Origin: JBGTKH01 sp041744735
GTDB lineage: Bacteria > Planctomycetota > Planctomycetia > Pirellulales > Pirellulaceae
Reading direction: 5' to 3'
Assembly: GCA_041744735.1 (NCBI GenBank)
Contig: JBGTKH010000259.1
Coordinates: forward strand, 1-19,343
DNA length: 19,343 nucleotides
Shown here: in pieces, positions 1 through 7,271 of the stretch
Layout: the number at the start of each line of letters is the position of its first letter
Numbering within the stretch: the stretch's first letter is position 1
Program-made: the position numbers and the translations under genes
The notes under the pieces: generated by a model
The model's database searches: none
Seen by the model: only the letters and a program-made list of their open reading frames with translations
What the model was told of the DNA's origin: nothing

Positions 1-69
1 TGACGAAGGAGGGCGGCTGACACGCTCGCGTACGGTTCCATTGTTAGTCACTTGGACTTGCGCACAATC

Positions 70-130
70 ATTCGTCATTCGTGCTTCGTCATTCTTTTGA
101 CATTCGTTATTCGTCATTCGTCATTCGGTC
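70..130. repeat. heptamer tandem repeat tract (ATTCGTC units)
   Basis: Seven-base units related to ATTCGTC run from 70 to about 130: ATTCGTC, ATTCGTG, CTTCGTC, a four-base-longer variant, ATTCGTT, ATTCGTC, ATTCGTC, then ATTCGGTC. On the minus strand it reads as GAATGAC-type units. It lies just beyond the 3' end of the repeat protein gene and supplies the stop codon (114-116) of that gene's shifted frame. The period of seven is seen directly. A role is unknown; short tandem heptamer tracts of this kind are known in cyanobacteria. Confidence 0.75.
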
Positions 131-314
131 GGCATGTGATCATGCAGCCTCGAAACGTCCGCCCTTCGTTGCCTCGCTGGAGCCGGTCGTTGATCCGCCG
201 CATGATGCTGTCCTCCACCGGGAAGTGCGCCATAATGCAAATCCAACACAGGCCCGCGACCACGACGTGAACCCATTCAACGTGCAGAAAATAGGCGGTC
301 CCTCTGGTGTCACG
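114..314 (-). pseudogene. out-of-frame C-terminal extension of the repeat protein
   Basis: On the minus strand, one frame off the upstream gene, 66 codons stay open: RDTRGTAYFLHVEWVHVVVA, then a hydrophobic GLCWICIMAHF stretch, then FPVEDSIMRRINDRLQRG. The composition (one membrane segment followed by a charged amphipathic stretch) looks like real protein, whereas the annotated end of the upstream gene is abrupt. A stop lies at 318-320 in this frame, so the shift must fall between about 310 and 320. There is no ATG or RBS near its 5' end. I infer it is the displaced tail of the 310-834 gene. Confidence 0.5.
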
Positions 315-834
315 GAATCAACGAGCGAAAGAATTGGCGAGCCGCCGGCGCGGCGCCGCGCATGTCCCAGACGTGCTCGCCGAAACCGATTTGAGCCAAC
401 ACGTATTTGCCGAAACCAATCTGTGCGATCGTTACATATCCCGTAGCAAGTTGACCGAGACCGAAGGCCGCGCCGATGGCCAGTTGTCCAATGGCCAACA
501 CGCCGGTGGTTGCCTGGCCGAGCCCGAACAACAATCCGACCGCCAATTGACCGATCGCGATCACGCCGGCCGACGCCTGTCCGATCGCGACCACACCGAT
601 CGCCAGCCGGCCGATGGCGATGATCCCTTTGGCCACGATCCGCCGGCCTGTCTCCGGGCACTTGCCGCGCGTGAAATGCACCAGCGGCAGTCCCATGATG
701 CGGCTGTGCGAGACGAACTCTTCAAACAACATCCCCGTGGGATACAGAAACCGCCGCCACGTGCCGAAGGAGGTCTCGTCGATCTTATACTTGATCTCTT
801 CCAGCAACAAGTTTTTCGCGACGCCATTGGGCAT
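310..834 (-). CDS. glycine/hydrophobic repeat protein, probably frameshifted at its C-terminus
   Basis: A 174-aa protein of unknown function. Residues 1-60 are ordinary and include FTRGKCPETGRR. Residues ~68-150 are built of repeats of the form AIGQLAxG / FGLGQxATG, with a glycine every 5-6 residues between aliphatic residues. Such arrays are predicted to be membrane-associated or a regular beta/helical stack. I know similar proteins in planctomycetes but no function. The start at 834 is supported by AGAGG eight bases upstream, inside a CAGAGGT tandem repeat. After the stop at 310-312, the next frame encodes 66 convincing residues (114-314) with no start codon or RBS of its own. The true protein was therefore probably about 238 aa. 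Either this copy is frameshifted or a base is wrong near 310-318. Confidence 0.7.
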   Translation of the reverse strand: MPNGVAKNLLLEEIKYKIDETSFGTWRRFLYPTGMLFEEFVSHSRIMGLPLVHFTRGKCPETGRRIVAKGIIAIGRLAIGVVAIGQASAGVIAIGQLAVGLLFGLGQATTGVLAIGQLAIGAAFGLGQLATGYVTIAQIGFGKYVLAQIGFGEHVWDMRGAAPAARQFFRSLIP

Positions 835-843
835 GGGGAAGAC

Positions 844-866
844 CTCTGACCTCTGACCTCTGATCT
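844..866 (-). repeat. CAGAGGT heptamer triplet carrying a Shine-Dalgarno-like AGAGG
   Basis: Read on the minus strand, three consecutive CAGAGGT units precede the start codon at 834. The last AGAGG lies eight bases from the ATG and is the only ribosome-binding candidate, so the repeat tract itself appears to supply the RBS. It has the same period (seven) as the tract at 70-130 but a different sequence. Confidence 0.6.
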
Positions 867-908
867 CTCTTCCTTGAATCCGCGCCGCACAGTCACATTA
901 ATGCCTAA

Positions 909-1892
909 CTAACTCTGCAGCCCCGCAATCACCGTTTCCAAAAACTCGCGCGCCCGGCGAGCCAAATCGTCGACACCTTCCGGCTTGGTGGGCCGCGGCA
1001 CCAGTGGAGCGAAGATGTTTTCGCAGCACAGCGGCATCTTTAGGCCGGTGAACGCCACGGTATGCAATAGCCGATAGTGATCGATCTCGCCGAAGCCCGG
1101 CCCACAATCCTGATCTTGCGGCCAGTTGCGATGGTCCTTGATGCAGAAGCTGCGGACCACGTCGGCACATTTTTGAATGTCGGGGATCGGATCGACGTCC
1201 AAATAATCCATCACATTGCCGGCGTCGTAGTTGACCATGATGCCGGGATCGTCCACCTCGCGAACGATTTCCGCACAAGCTTCGCCCGTGCCCGTTTCGC
1301 CGCCGTGTTGTTTGACGACCAACAGCACCCCGAGGTCGCGCGCGATTGGGCCAAGCTGCTTGAATCGTTCGACCCACAGGTCGCGGTTGCCGCCGCTCGT
1401 GTGACCAAACGTCAGCACGTGCGGGACGCCGGCCGCGGCTGCCTGCTTAAGGCGGTTGGTTAGCACCGCCAAGCCGTCCTTCGCTTCCGGGTAAATGCCC
1501 GAGAACATCATGAGCGGTTCCAGACCCAGGTCGCGGCATCGCTGGCCCAACTCGCGCGCTGTTTCTGGCGGCGCATCGGCTGCCATCACGGGCACTCGCG
1601 AGCCATCGGTCTCCTGATGGCTGGTGCCCCAAGCCACATACTTATAGCCGGCCGACTTGATCCCGGTCAGTGCCCGTTCGAGCGGAAACGGCGAATACGG
1701 CAACGTCATGCAAGCAATTTGAAACTCGGTCAGCTTCCGCGGTTCGTCGTCGGCTCTGCTCAGCGGCGCGTGAGCCAATTGACTCAGCACTGTACCGGAC
1801 ACCGCGGCGCCGCTCCACATCAGAAATGAACGGCGGTCGAGGCGTGCGAACGGATTCGACGCCGAGTTAGCAAACTTCGGTTGGTCAAACAT
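909..1892 (-). CDS. Tat-exported sugar phosphate isomerase/epimerase-like TIM-barrel protein
   Basis: A 327-aa member of the xylose-isomerase-like TIM-barrel (AP endonuclease 2) family, acting on an unidentified sugar or keto-sugar. The start at 1892 is chosen over a longer frame because GGAG lies six bases upstream and a twin-arginine signal follows at once: LDRRSFLMWSGAAV (Arg20-Arg21), a hydrophobic core, then AHA. The export signal puts the enzyme outside the cytoplasm. Barrel landmarks include FQIACMTLPYSPFPLERAL, VLLVVKQHGG, a metal-site-like NYDAGNVMDY, FCIKDHRN and a late GFGEIDHYRLL. It is transcribed away from the DUF1080-oxidoreductase-lactonase genes across a repeat-rich gap. Co-location suggests one sugar pathway. 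The exact substrate cannot be read from sequence. Confidence 0.9.
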   Translation of the reverse strand: MFDQPKFANSASNPFARLDRRSFLMWSGAAVSGTVLSQLAHAPLSRADDEPRKLTEFQIACMTLPYSPFPLERALTGIKSAGYKYVAWGTSHQETDGSRVPVMAADAPPETARELGQRCRDLGLEPLMMFSGIYPEAKDGLAVLTNRLKQAAAAGVPHVLTFGHTSGGNRDLWVERFKQLGPIARDLGVLLVVKQHGGETGTGEACAEIVREVDDPGIMVNYDAGNVMDYLDVDPIPDIQKCADVVRSFCIKDHRNWPQDQDCGPGFGEIDHYRLLHTVAFTGLKMPLCCENIFAPLVPRPTKPEGVDDLARRAREFLETVIAGLQS

Positions 1893-2362
1893 GGCGATCT
1901 CCACAAGACGTTGTTGTTCTCCGTCGGATATTGTGGCGTCAGGACCGTCCGGGTTGCAACATTCGGTCGAGAAATATTTTCGCTGTTCCGCAGATTCCAG
2001 AAGCCCCCGGCGAAAGCCGGCGGGAGCAGTCACTTGTTAACCAAACACGTCTCGTGACAGTGTGCCTCAACGGATGCCCTCGCCGAAAGTCGGCGGGAGA
2101 CGTCACACCTTCGCCTATAGGTTAGAGGAGTGAGCCCTCCCACCGACTTTCGTCGGGGGCTTCTGAGATGTGGGAGGTCGGCCGTTTAGGTTACACGAGT
2201 GACGGCTCCCGCCGACTTTCGTCGGGGGCTTCTGGTGGTGGGCGCATTTGGGCGGTACGCGCAGGGTTTCTGCTTGACTTTCTCCCCGTTTTCGTGCACG
2301 CTGCATGCACCCTGCCAGAGGTTGCCCGCCGATTCGACCCTACCGGAATAGGAACTATCGAC
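1893..2362. other. divergent intergenic region dominated by palindromic repeats
   Basis: This gap separates the isomerase gene from the DUF1080 gene. Apart from the four palindromic elements at 1997-2236 I see no gene. Short open frames here, including peptides rich in KPPTKVGG, are translations of the repeats. Promoters for both flanking genes should lie here, but I could not identify convincing -10/-35 boxes. Confidence 0.6.
1997..2236. repeat. four copies of a ~40-bp palindromic element, two minus then two plus
   Basis: Copies lie at about 1997-2033 and 2073-2106 (minus) and 2129-2166 and 2198-2236 (plus). The shared core on the element strand is AGTGAC-NN-CTCCCGCCGAC, then a TTTC loop, then GTCGGGGGCTTCTG. 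The CCGAC/GTCGG arms form a hairpin. The most divergent stem has CCGGC/GCCGG, a change that keeps the pairing. A GGTTA-like word precedes several copies. The copies are spaced about 70-76 bp apart within each pair, and the two pairs point away from each other. Confidence 0.8.
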
Positions 2363-3166
2363 ATGAACATGCGGTGCGTTCTCTCGACATTGCTATTGGC
2401 AACCGTATCCACCGCCGCACTGCCCGCTGCCGATCCGCTCGACGAACCGATCACGCCGCGCGAGGTGATTCGGCCGTTCAACGGCAAGGATTTGACTGGC
2501 CTGTACACGTTTCAAAAAGATACCGGCCGCGAAGATCCCAAAAGCGTGTTCACGGTTCACGACGGGATGATTCACATTTCGGGTGAAGGGGCGGGCTACG
2601 TGGCAACCGAACAGTCGTATAAGAACTATCATCTGGTCGTCGAGTACAAGTGGGGCCAAAAGAGCGATGGCTCGAAGTACGTTCGCAATTCGGGCGTGTT
2701 GCTGCACAAGATCAACCCCGACCGCGTCTGGCCGACGTGCATCGAAGTGCAGCTTGCTCAGGGCTGCGAGGGGGATTTCATCGTGATCCGCGGCGCCGAC
2801 GCCGAAGGGAAGCCCGCGTCGGCCACGATGACCTGTGAAACTCGCGTCGCCGAAGACGGCCGCACGCGCTGGCATCCGGGCGGCACAAAGTCGGTATATT
2901 CAGGGAAACAGTTTTGGTGGTCGAAGCACGAGCCGGGATTCAAGGAGTTGCTCGACACGCGCGGCAAAGACGACGTTGCCAGCCCGCTGGGCCAATGGAC
3001 GAAGGTCGAATGCCTTTGCAGCGACGACCGCATCACGGTGAAGATCAACGGCGAAACGGTGAACGAAGCCTTCGACGTGCACCCGACCGCCGGAAAAATA
3101 CTGCTGCAAAACGAAGGCAACGAAATCTTTTTCCGCAACTTCGAGCTGCGGCCGGTGGAACCTTAG
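2363..3166 (+). CDS. secreted DUF1080 family protein (3-keto-disaccharide/glycoside hydrolase-like)
   Basis: A 267-aa protein with a signal peptide (MNMRCVLSTLLLATVSTAAL, cleavage near LPAA) and a single DUF1080 concanavalin-like domain. Landmarks are IRPFNGKDLTGLYTF near the N-terminus, FTVHDGMIHISGEGAGYV, YHLVVEYKWG, the RNSGVLLH strand, WPTCIEVQL, WTKVECLCSDDRITVKINGE and the terminal ILLQNEGNEIFFRNFELRPV. The family includes enzymes that cleave 3-keto-glycosides. The start at 2363 has AGGA nine bases upstream and begins exactly at the signal peptide; the longer frame upstream runs through repeats. The next gene downstream is a Gfo/Idh/MocA dehydrogenase, the enzyme class that makes 3-keto sugars. 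That fits a joint oxidise-then-cleave route (inference). Confidence 0.92.
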   Translation: MNMRCVLSTLLLATVSTAALPAADPLDEPITPREVIRPFNGKDLTGLYTFQKDTGREDPKSVFTVHDGMIHISGEGAGYVATEQSYKNYHLVVEYKWGQKSDGSKYVRNSGVLLHKINPDRVWPTCIEVQLAQGCEGDFIVIRGADAEGKPASATMTCETRVAEDGRTRWHPGGTKSVYSGKQFWWSKHEPGFKELLDTRGKDDVASPLGQWTKVECLCSDDRITVKINGETVNEAFDVHPTAGKILLQNEGNEIFFRNFELRPVEP

Positions 3167-3285
3167 TTGTCCGCGCGCACCGTCGAGCTCGTCCCGCTCA
3201 CCGCCGGGCTTGTCCCGGTGGGAGCCCCGTGGTGATCTCCCTGTTTGACTTTACCGTCTCTCTTCACGAAGCAAGGATAATGGAA
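3167..3285 (+). other. short spacer with imperfect GC hairpin
   Basis: This spacer separates the DUF1080 and oxidoreductase genes. Around 3198-3222 the words CACCGCCGGG and CCCGGTG can fold into a bulged hairpin with no T-run. It may be a weak terminator or another dispersed repeat. AAGGA at 3273-3277 is the likely RBS for the ATG at 3286. Confidence 0.4.
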
Positions 3286-4605
3286 ATGGAACATGCCCAT
3301 GGTGAATCGTCGACGCATCACACCGCCAATCGTCGCGACTTTCTGAAAGTCTCGACAGCGGCCCTCGCGGCAGGCACAGTGGCCGGCACGCTGGCTGTCG
3401 CCCGTAGCGCACACGCGGCGGGCAGCGACGTGCTAAAAATCGGCCTGATCGGTTGCGGCGGACGCGGCACGGGAGCGGCGATTCAAGCGCTGCGAGCTGA
3501 CTCGCACGTGCAACTCACGGCCATGGGTGATGCGTTCGCAGATCGGCTGGAGATGAGTTTGAATACCGCGTTGAAAACCGAAGACGTCGCAGCCAAGGTG
3601 GAGGTGCCGCCCGAGCGGCGGTTCGTTGGCTTTGATGCCTACAAGCAAGTGATCGGCAGCGGCGTGGACGTGGTGCTGCTCACTGCGCCTCCGCATTTCC
3701 GGCCGCTGCACTTGCAGGCCGCCATTGACGCCGGCAAGCACGTGTTCGCGGAAAAACCGGTGGCCGTCGATGCGCCGGGCGTCCGCAAGGTGCTGAAAAT
3801 CTGCGATGAGGCGAAACAGAAGAACCTGTCGGTCGTGTCCGGTCTCTGTCTGCGTTATTCCTACGGTTTTCAGAATATCATCCGGCGCGTTCACGACGGC
3901 GAAATCGGCGACGTGCACACGCTGCAGGCCAACGATTATCGCGGCGGCATCTGGCTCAAGCTGCGCGAGCCCGACTGGACTGACATGCATTGGCAGATGC
4001 GGAATTGGTATTACTTCACGTGGCTGTCGGGCGATTTCAACGTCGAGCAGCACGTGCATTATCTCGACGTGTGCGCGTGGATCATGCAGGACCAGTATCC
4101 GGTCAGCGCGATCGGTATGGGCGGCCGGCAAGTGCGCACGGGGTCCGAGTACGGCAATATCTATGATCATCACGGCGTCGTCTACGAGTTCGCCAACGGC
4201 GCGAAGTTGTTCAGCAACACGCGGCAGATTCCCGGCTGCAAGACCGACATGAGCGCCGGCGCTGTGGGCTCGAAGGGTCAAGCCAAGATCTCCGAGCGCA
4301 AGAACGGTTTAACGATCGTCGGAGAGAATAATTGGACGTACAGCGGCGAGGACAACAATATCTACCAGACCGAGCACAACGAACTGTTCGCCGGCATCCG
4401 CGCCGGTAACCCGATCAACAACGGCCGCTACATGGCACTGAGCACCATGCTGGCGATCATGGGCCGCATGGCCACGTACACCGGCCAGCTAATTACGTGG
4501 GACGACGCGATGAATTCCAAGGAAGACCTGACGCCTCCGCGATACGAATGGGGAGAACTGGCAACCCCGGCCATCGCCATCCCCGGTGTAACGAAATTTG
4601 TTTAA
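3286..4605 (+). CDS. Tat-exported Gfo/Idh/MocA family NAD(P)-dependent oxidoreductase
   Basis: A 439-aa protein that should oxidise or reduce a sugar or cyclitol with a nicotinamide cofactor outside the cytoplasm. A twin-arginine signal opens it: NRRDFLKVSTAALAAGTVAG (Arg16-Arg17) with cleavage near AHAA. The Rossmann fold follows with LKIGLIGCGGRGTGAA (~50-64). The EKP motif with the family's conserved lysine is at ~156-158 (FAEKPVAVDAPG). The C-terminal beta-sheet domain carries QHVHYLDVCAW, the usual active-site histidine region. ATGs at 3280 and 3286 are both possible. AAGGA sits eight bases before 3286 but only two before 3280, so I chose 3286. It follows the DUF1080 gene by about 120 bases and precedes the lactonase gene, so a shared transcript is likely. 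Confidence 0.92.
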   Translation: MEHAHGESSTHHTANRRDFLKVSTAALAAGTVAGTLAVARSAHAAGSDVLKIGLIGCGGRGTGAAIQALRADSHVQLTAMGDAFADRLEMSLNTALKTEDVAAKVEVPPERRFVGFDAYKQVIGSGVDVVLLTAPPHFRPLHLQAAIDAGKHVFAEKPVAVDAPGVRKVLKICDEAKQKNLSVVSGLCLRYSYGFQNIIRRVHDGEIGDVHTLQANDYRGGIWLKLREPDWTDMHWQMRNWYYFTWLSGDFNVEQHVHYLDVCAWIMQDQYPVSAIGMGGRQVRTGSEYGNIYDHHGVVYEFANGAKLFSNTRQIPGCKTDMSAGAVGSKGQAKISERKNGLTIVGENNWTYSGEDNNIYQTEHNELFAGIRAGNPINNGRYMALSTMLAIMGRMATYTGQLITWDDAMNSKEDLTPPRYEWGELATPAIAIPGVTKFV

Positions 4606-4702
4606 TCCCCAGCCCCAAGGCTATAATCCGTGACCGCCCTTGAATCCGTGGGGAAAACCTCTTCCTCTCTTCCGCACCAATTCATTTGACGCGACCAACA
4701 CC

Positions 4703-5893
4703 ATGACCACAACGCGATTCTTCACAACCCTTCGCACGTCGATTGCTGCACTTGCGATCTTCACAACAACAACAACAACTATGCATGCCCACGCCGCCGA
4801 TGAAAAACGTCCCGACAAACTGCGCGTCTACATCGGCACTTACACCGGCGCGAACAGCAAAGGCATTTACCTCAGTCAGCTCGATCTGAAGACCGGCGAA
4901 TTAAGCGAGCCGCAGCTCGCCGCGGAGATCGAAAACCCGTCGTTCCTGGCGATTCATCCCAGCCGCCGCTACCTTTACGCCGTCGGCGAGCTCAGCAATT
5001 TCAACGGCCAGAAAGGTGGCGCGGTCAGTGCGTTTGCCATCGATGAGAAGACGGGGCGGCTGACGTTGCTGAATCAACAATCCTCGGGCGGCGGCGGTCC
5101 TTGCCACGTGGTTGTGGACCAGCCAGGCAAACACGTGCTGACGGCCAACTATGGCGGCGGCAGCGTGTGCGTGCTGCCGATTGACGGCGACGGCCGGTTG
5201 GGCAGCGCGACGGCGTTTGTCCAGCACGAAGGTTCCGGCGCCAATCCGCAGCGTCAAGATCGTCCGCACGCCCATTCGATCAACCTGGACGCGGCCAATC
5301 GTTTCGCCGTCGCCGCCGATCTCGGCTTGGACAAGGTGTTGGTCTATCGCTTCGACGCCCAGAAGGGAACGCTCGCCCCCAACGATCCGCCGTTCGCCGC
5401 CGTCGCCGCCGGCGCCGGACCGCGGCACTTTGCCTTTCATCCCAACGGCCGCAACGCGTACGTAATCAACGAGATTCACCTGACCGTGACCGCATTCGCG
5501 TACGACGCCGAGCACGGTGTGCTGAAAGAGATCCAGACGCTCAGCACCATTCCCGCCGGCACAGACACGAAGGGCCTTTCGACCGCCGAAGTGGTCGTTC
5601 ATCCGTCCGGCAAGTTCCTGTATGGCTCGAACCGCGGCCACGACACGATCGCGATCTTCACGATCGACCAAGACACCGGCAAGCTCACGGCCGTCGGCCA
5701 CGAACCAACGGGTGGCAAGACCCCGCGCAACTTCGCCGTCGACCCGACGGGCACGTTCCTGCTGGCCGAAAACCAAGCCTCCGGCACGATCGTCGTCTTC
5801 CGCATCGACCCAAAGACGGGCGAGCTAGACCCCACCGGCGACACGATTGAAGTCCCTTCACCGGTCTGCGTGCGAATGCTGGCAGCGCCGTAA
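4703..5893 (+). CDS. secreted lactonase family protein (6-phosphogluconolactonase-like beta-propeller)
   Basis: A 396-aa seven-bladed propeller of the YbhE/Pgl and 3-carboxymuconate cyclase-like lactonase family. It has a signal peptide with an unusual polythreonine run coded by ACA repeats (IFTTTTTTMHAHA, residues ~19-31). Family signatures are VYIGTYTGANSKGIY, NPSFLAIHPSRRYLYAV, GGPCHVVVD, LTANYGGGSV, RPHAHSI, GPRHFAFHPNGR, YGSNRGHDTIAIF, PRNFAVDPTG and FLLAENQ. Hydrolysing a sugar lactone would follow naturally from the dehydrogenase encoded just upstream, but here the protein is exported, so it is not the cytosolic pentose-phosphate enzyme. The start at 4703 fits the signal peptide; no clear Shine-Dalgarno sequence is present. 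Confidence 0.9.
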   Translation: MTTTRFFTTLRTSIAALAIFTTTTTTMHAHAADEKRPDKLRVYIGTYTGANSKGIYLSQLDLKTGELSEPQLAAEIENPSFLAIHPSRRYLYAVGELSNFNGQKGGAVSAFAIDEKTGRLTLLNQQSSGGGGPCHVVVDQPGKHVLTANYGGGSVCVLPIDGDGRLGSATAFVQHEGSGANPQRQDRPHAHSINLDAANRFAVAADLGLDKVLVYRFDAQKGTLAPNDPPFAAVAAGAGPRHFAFHPNGRNAYVINEIHLTVTAFAYDAEHGVLKEIQTLSTIPAGTDTKGLSTAEVVVHPSGKFLYGSNRGHDTIAIFTIDQDTGKLTAVGHEPTGGKTPRNFAVDPTGTFLLAENQASGTIVVFRIDPKTGELDPTGDTIEVPSPVCVRMLAAP

Positions 5894-5923
5894 CTAATCC
5901 GGCACCGCGACGTGGAATATGGC

Positions 5924-5952
5924 CGCCCCACCGTGCTCGTCAGGGTGGGGCG
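5924..5952 (+). terminator. GC-rich hairpin after the lactonase gene
   Basis: CGCCCCACC (5924-5932) pairs perfectly with GGTGGGGCG (5944-5952) across an 11-base loop, 31 bases after the lactonase stop. There is no T-run, so it would be a weak or Rho-assisted terminator, or an mRNA 3' stabiliser. Confidence 0.5.
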
Positions 5953-6026
5953 CGAGATTAGGATGCTAGAGACTGGCGCTTGCAATCGCGGTCTTGCGTG
6001 TCAGAATAACGTTGGAGGCCAAAACG

Positions 6027-6284
6027 ATGCGCACCACGATCACGATCGATCCCGACGTGGAAGTATTGCTGAAAACCGCCGTTAACCAGCAGCAGAAGAC
6101 ACTTGACGAAGTTTTAAACGACACGCTTCGTCAAGCATTGCCGCGAACCCAGAAACGGCAACGAGAACCCTACGTCCTAAAGACTCGCCCCTTGGGGATT
6201 AAGGCGGAACTTGACAAGGCTGTCCGGCTTTCCGATGAGTTGGAAGATGAGGAAATCATCGGCAAGCTGGGCGAGGGGCGCTAA
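6027..6284 (+). CDS. vapB: VapB-like ribbon-helix-helix antitoxin
   Basis: An 85-aa protein. Its first ~38 residues, MRTTITIDPDVEVLLKTAVN onward, form a typical ribbon-helix-helix DNA-binding unit: a beta strand followed by two helices. The acidic C-terminus (LSDELEDEEIIGKLGEGR) is suited to wrapping a toxin. GGAGG lies eight bases before the ATG at 6027. The stop overlaps the toxin's start (TAATG, one shared base), so the two are translationally coupled. By family precedent the antitoxin, alone or with toxin, represses its own promoter, which should lie in 5953-6010. The partner identity rests mainly on the following PIN-domain gene. Confidence 0.85.
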   Translation: MRTTITIDPDVEVLLKTAVNQQQKTLDEVLNDTLRQALPRTQKRQREPYVLKTRPLGIKAELDKAVRLSDELEDEEIIGKLGEGR

Positions 6285-6718
6285 TGATTGTGCCCGACGT
6301 CAATGTGCTGCTCTACGCGATTGATTCGTCGTCGCCCCAACATGCTCGCTGCCGCGATTGGCTCAACGCGGCCTTAAACGGCGAAGAACCGATCGGTTGG
6401 GCGTGGAATGTGTTGCTAGGTTTCATTCGCGTCGGCACGAATCCAAAGGCCCTTTCAAACCCGCTCACAATTCACGAGGCTCTTGGCTACGTTGAGCAGT
6501 GGCTTGCCCAACCGCCGAGCCAAATCGTTGAACCAACTGCGCAGCATTTAGACGAGTTGCGTAATCTCTTGAATGCAACCGGCAGCAGCAGCAATCGCGT
6601 GTCAGACGCTCACGTGGCGGCACTCGCAATTGAGCACAACGGGAAAGTCTACTCGTGCGACACCGACTTCGCCCGCTTCCCGAATCTTACTTGGTTCAAT
6701 CCGCTGACGGATTCCTGA
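6284..6718 (+). CDS. vapC: VapC-like PIN-domain ribonuclease toxin
   Basis: A 144-aa PIN-domain nuclease expected to cleave RNA (often tRNA or rRNA in this family) with Mg2+ or Mn2+. Acidic site residues visible are Asp5 in PDVNVLLY, Asp108 in SDAHVAALAIEH, and Asp126 and Asp128 in SCDTDFARFPNLTWFNPL. The second acidic position of classical VapC (an Glu in a LxE motif) is absent: residues 41-51 read WNVLLGFIRVG. This is the pattern of the subfamily with GFIRVxTNP, not an obvious inactivation. It starts inside the vapB stop codon and is the last gene of the pair. Confidence 0.88.
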   Translation: MIVPDVNVLLYAIDSSSPQHARCRDWLNAALNGEEPIGWAWNVLLGFIRVGTNPKALSNPLTIHEALGYVEQWLAQPPSQIVEPTAQHLDELRNLLNATGSSSNRVSDAHVAALAIEHNGKVYSCDTDFARFPNLTWFNPLTDS

Positions 6719-6733
6719 ATCTGACGGCTCGGA

Positions 6734-6919
6734 CTATCCGTGCTGATCATTGGACGCCTCGTAATGAGGAGAGTTCTCGTCCGGCAATATCCACTTGGCG
6801 TCAAATAGGTGTGGACGACGCGAGAAATCGAACGGCGGCGCTTCGGGCGATTCGACACCCGGATCTTCCGCCCGAGCCGGAATGATCAGATCGCCTAGAA
6901 ATGTGGCCCTTCCCTCGAC
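6734..6919 (-). pseudogene. 3' remnant of an unidentified gene
   Basis: On the minus strand 61 codons stay open and read like real protein: FLGDLIIPARAEDPGVESPE, then PPFDFSRRPHLFDAKWILPD, ending ENSPHYEASNDQHG. There is no start codon or RBS. Its 5' side abuts a stop codon at 6920 and repeat-like DNA. I infer the C-terminal end of a gene whose front was replaced. I do not recognise the family. Confidence 0.4.
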
Positions 6920-7135
6920 TTACTTGGCGCTACGCACCACAAAAAAGCCTTCGGCCGCGGAGCAGCGGGCCGGTGAAGCGCGGTTGAGGGCGGCGGACTG
7001 CTTGGCGATACTCGCCGGCGACACGAACTGTCGGACGCCTCCGATCCGAGTGCCGGCGGCAGTTAGGCAACTAGCAGTGAATGATCCGCCCACGCCTGCC
7101 TGCTCGTCAGGCGGCTCTTTCCATTTCTGAATCTG
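6920..7135. repeat. repeat-like intergenic segment with short recognisable peptides
   Basis: Both strands are open here. On the plus strand one frame ends NDPPTPACSSGGSFHF. On the minus strand another reads KEPPDEQAGVGGSFTA and ends ASPARCSAAEGFFVVRSAK. From memory, peptides like these recur as short uncharacterised ORFs in Rhodopirellula-type genomes, which suggests a dispersed repeat, not a gene. I cannot verify this here. No RBS-supported start was found. Confidence 0.35.
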
Positions 7136-7271
7136 AAGTACCCGCTTGATTCGATACTTTATTCGGCCACGGCGTTTGCACGATGCATGTTGCATTGGCG
7201 CGATGTGCATGCTTGAATGGTGACTTGCTGAATGCGAATTCGATTTCTCTTTACTGAAAAGGCAATTGACG

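Noticed and set aside
1997..2236. CRISPR array
   Set aside because: The four similar units are palindromic and lie in both orientations with uneven spacing, and no cas gene is present. CRISPR repeats would be in one orientation with regular spacers.
3433..4281. 282-codon minus-strand open frame
   Set aside because: It is fully antisense to the Gfo/Idh/MocA gene and has no RBS or recognisable motif.
4901..5776. 291-codon minus-strand open frame
   Set aside because: It is antisense to the lactonase gene, with low-complexity G/A/R/V composition.
6284..6718. inactive VapC because of a missing catalytic Glu
   Set aside because: The four Asp residues remain, and the WNVLLGFIRVGTNP segment is the normal form in one VapC subfamily, so loss of function is not supported.
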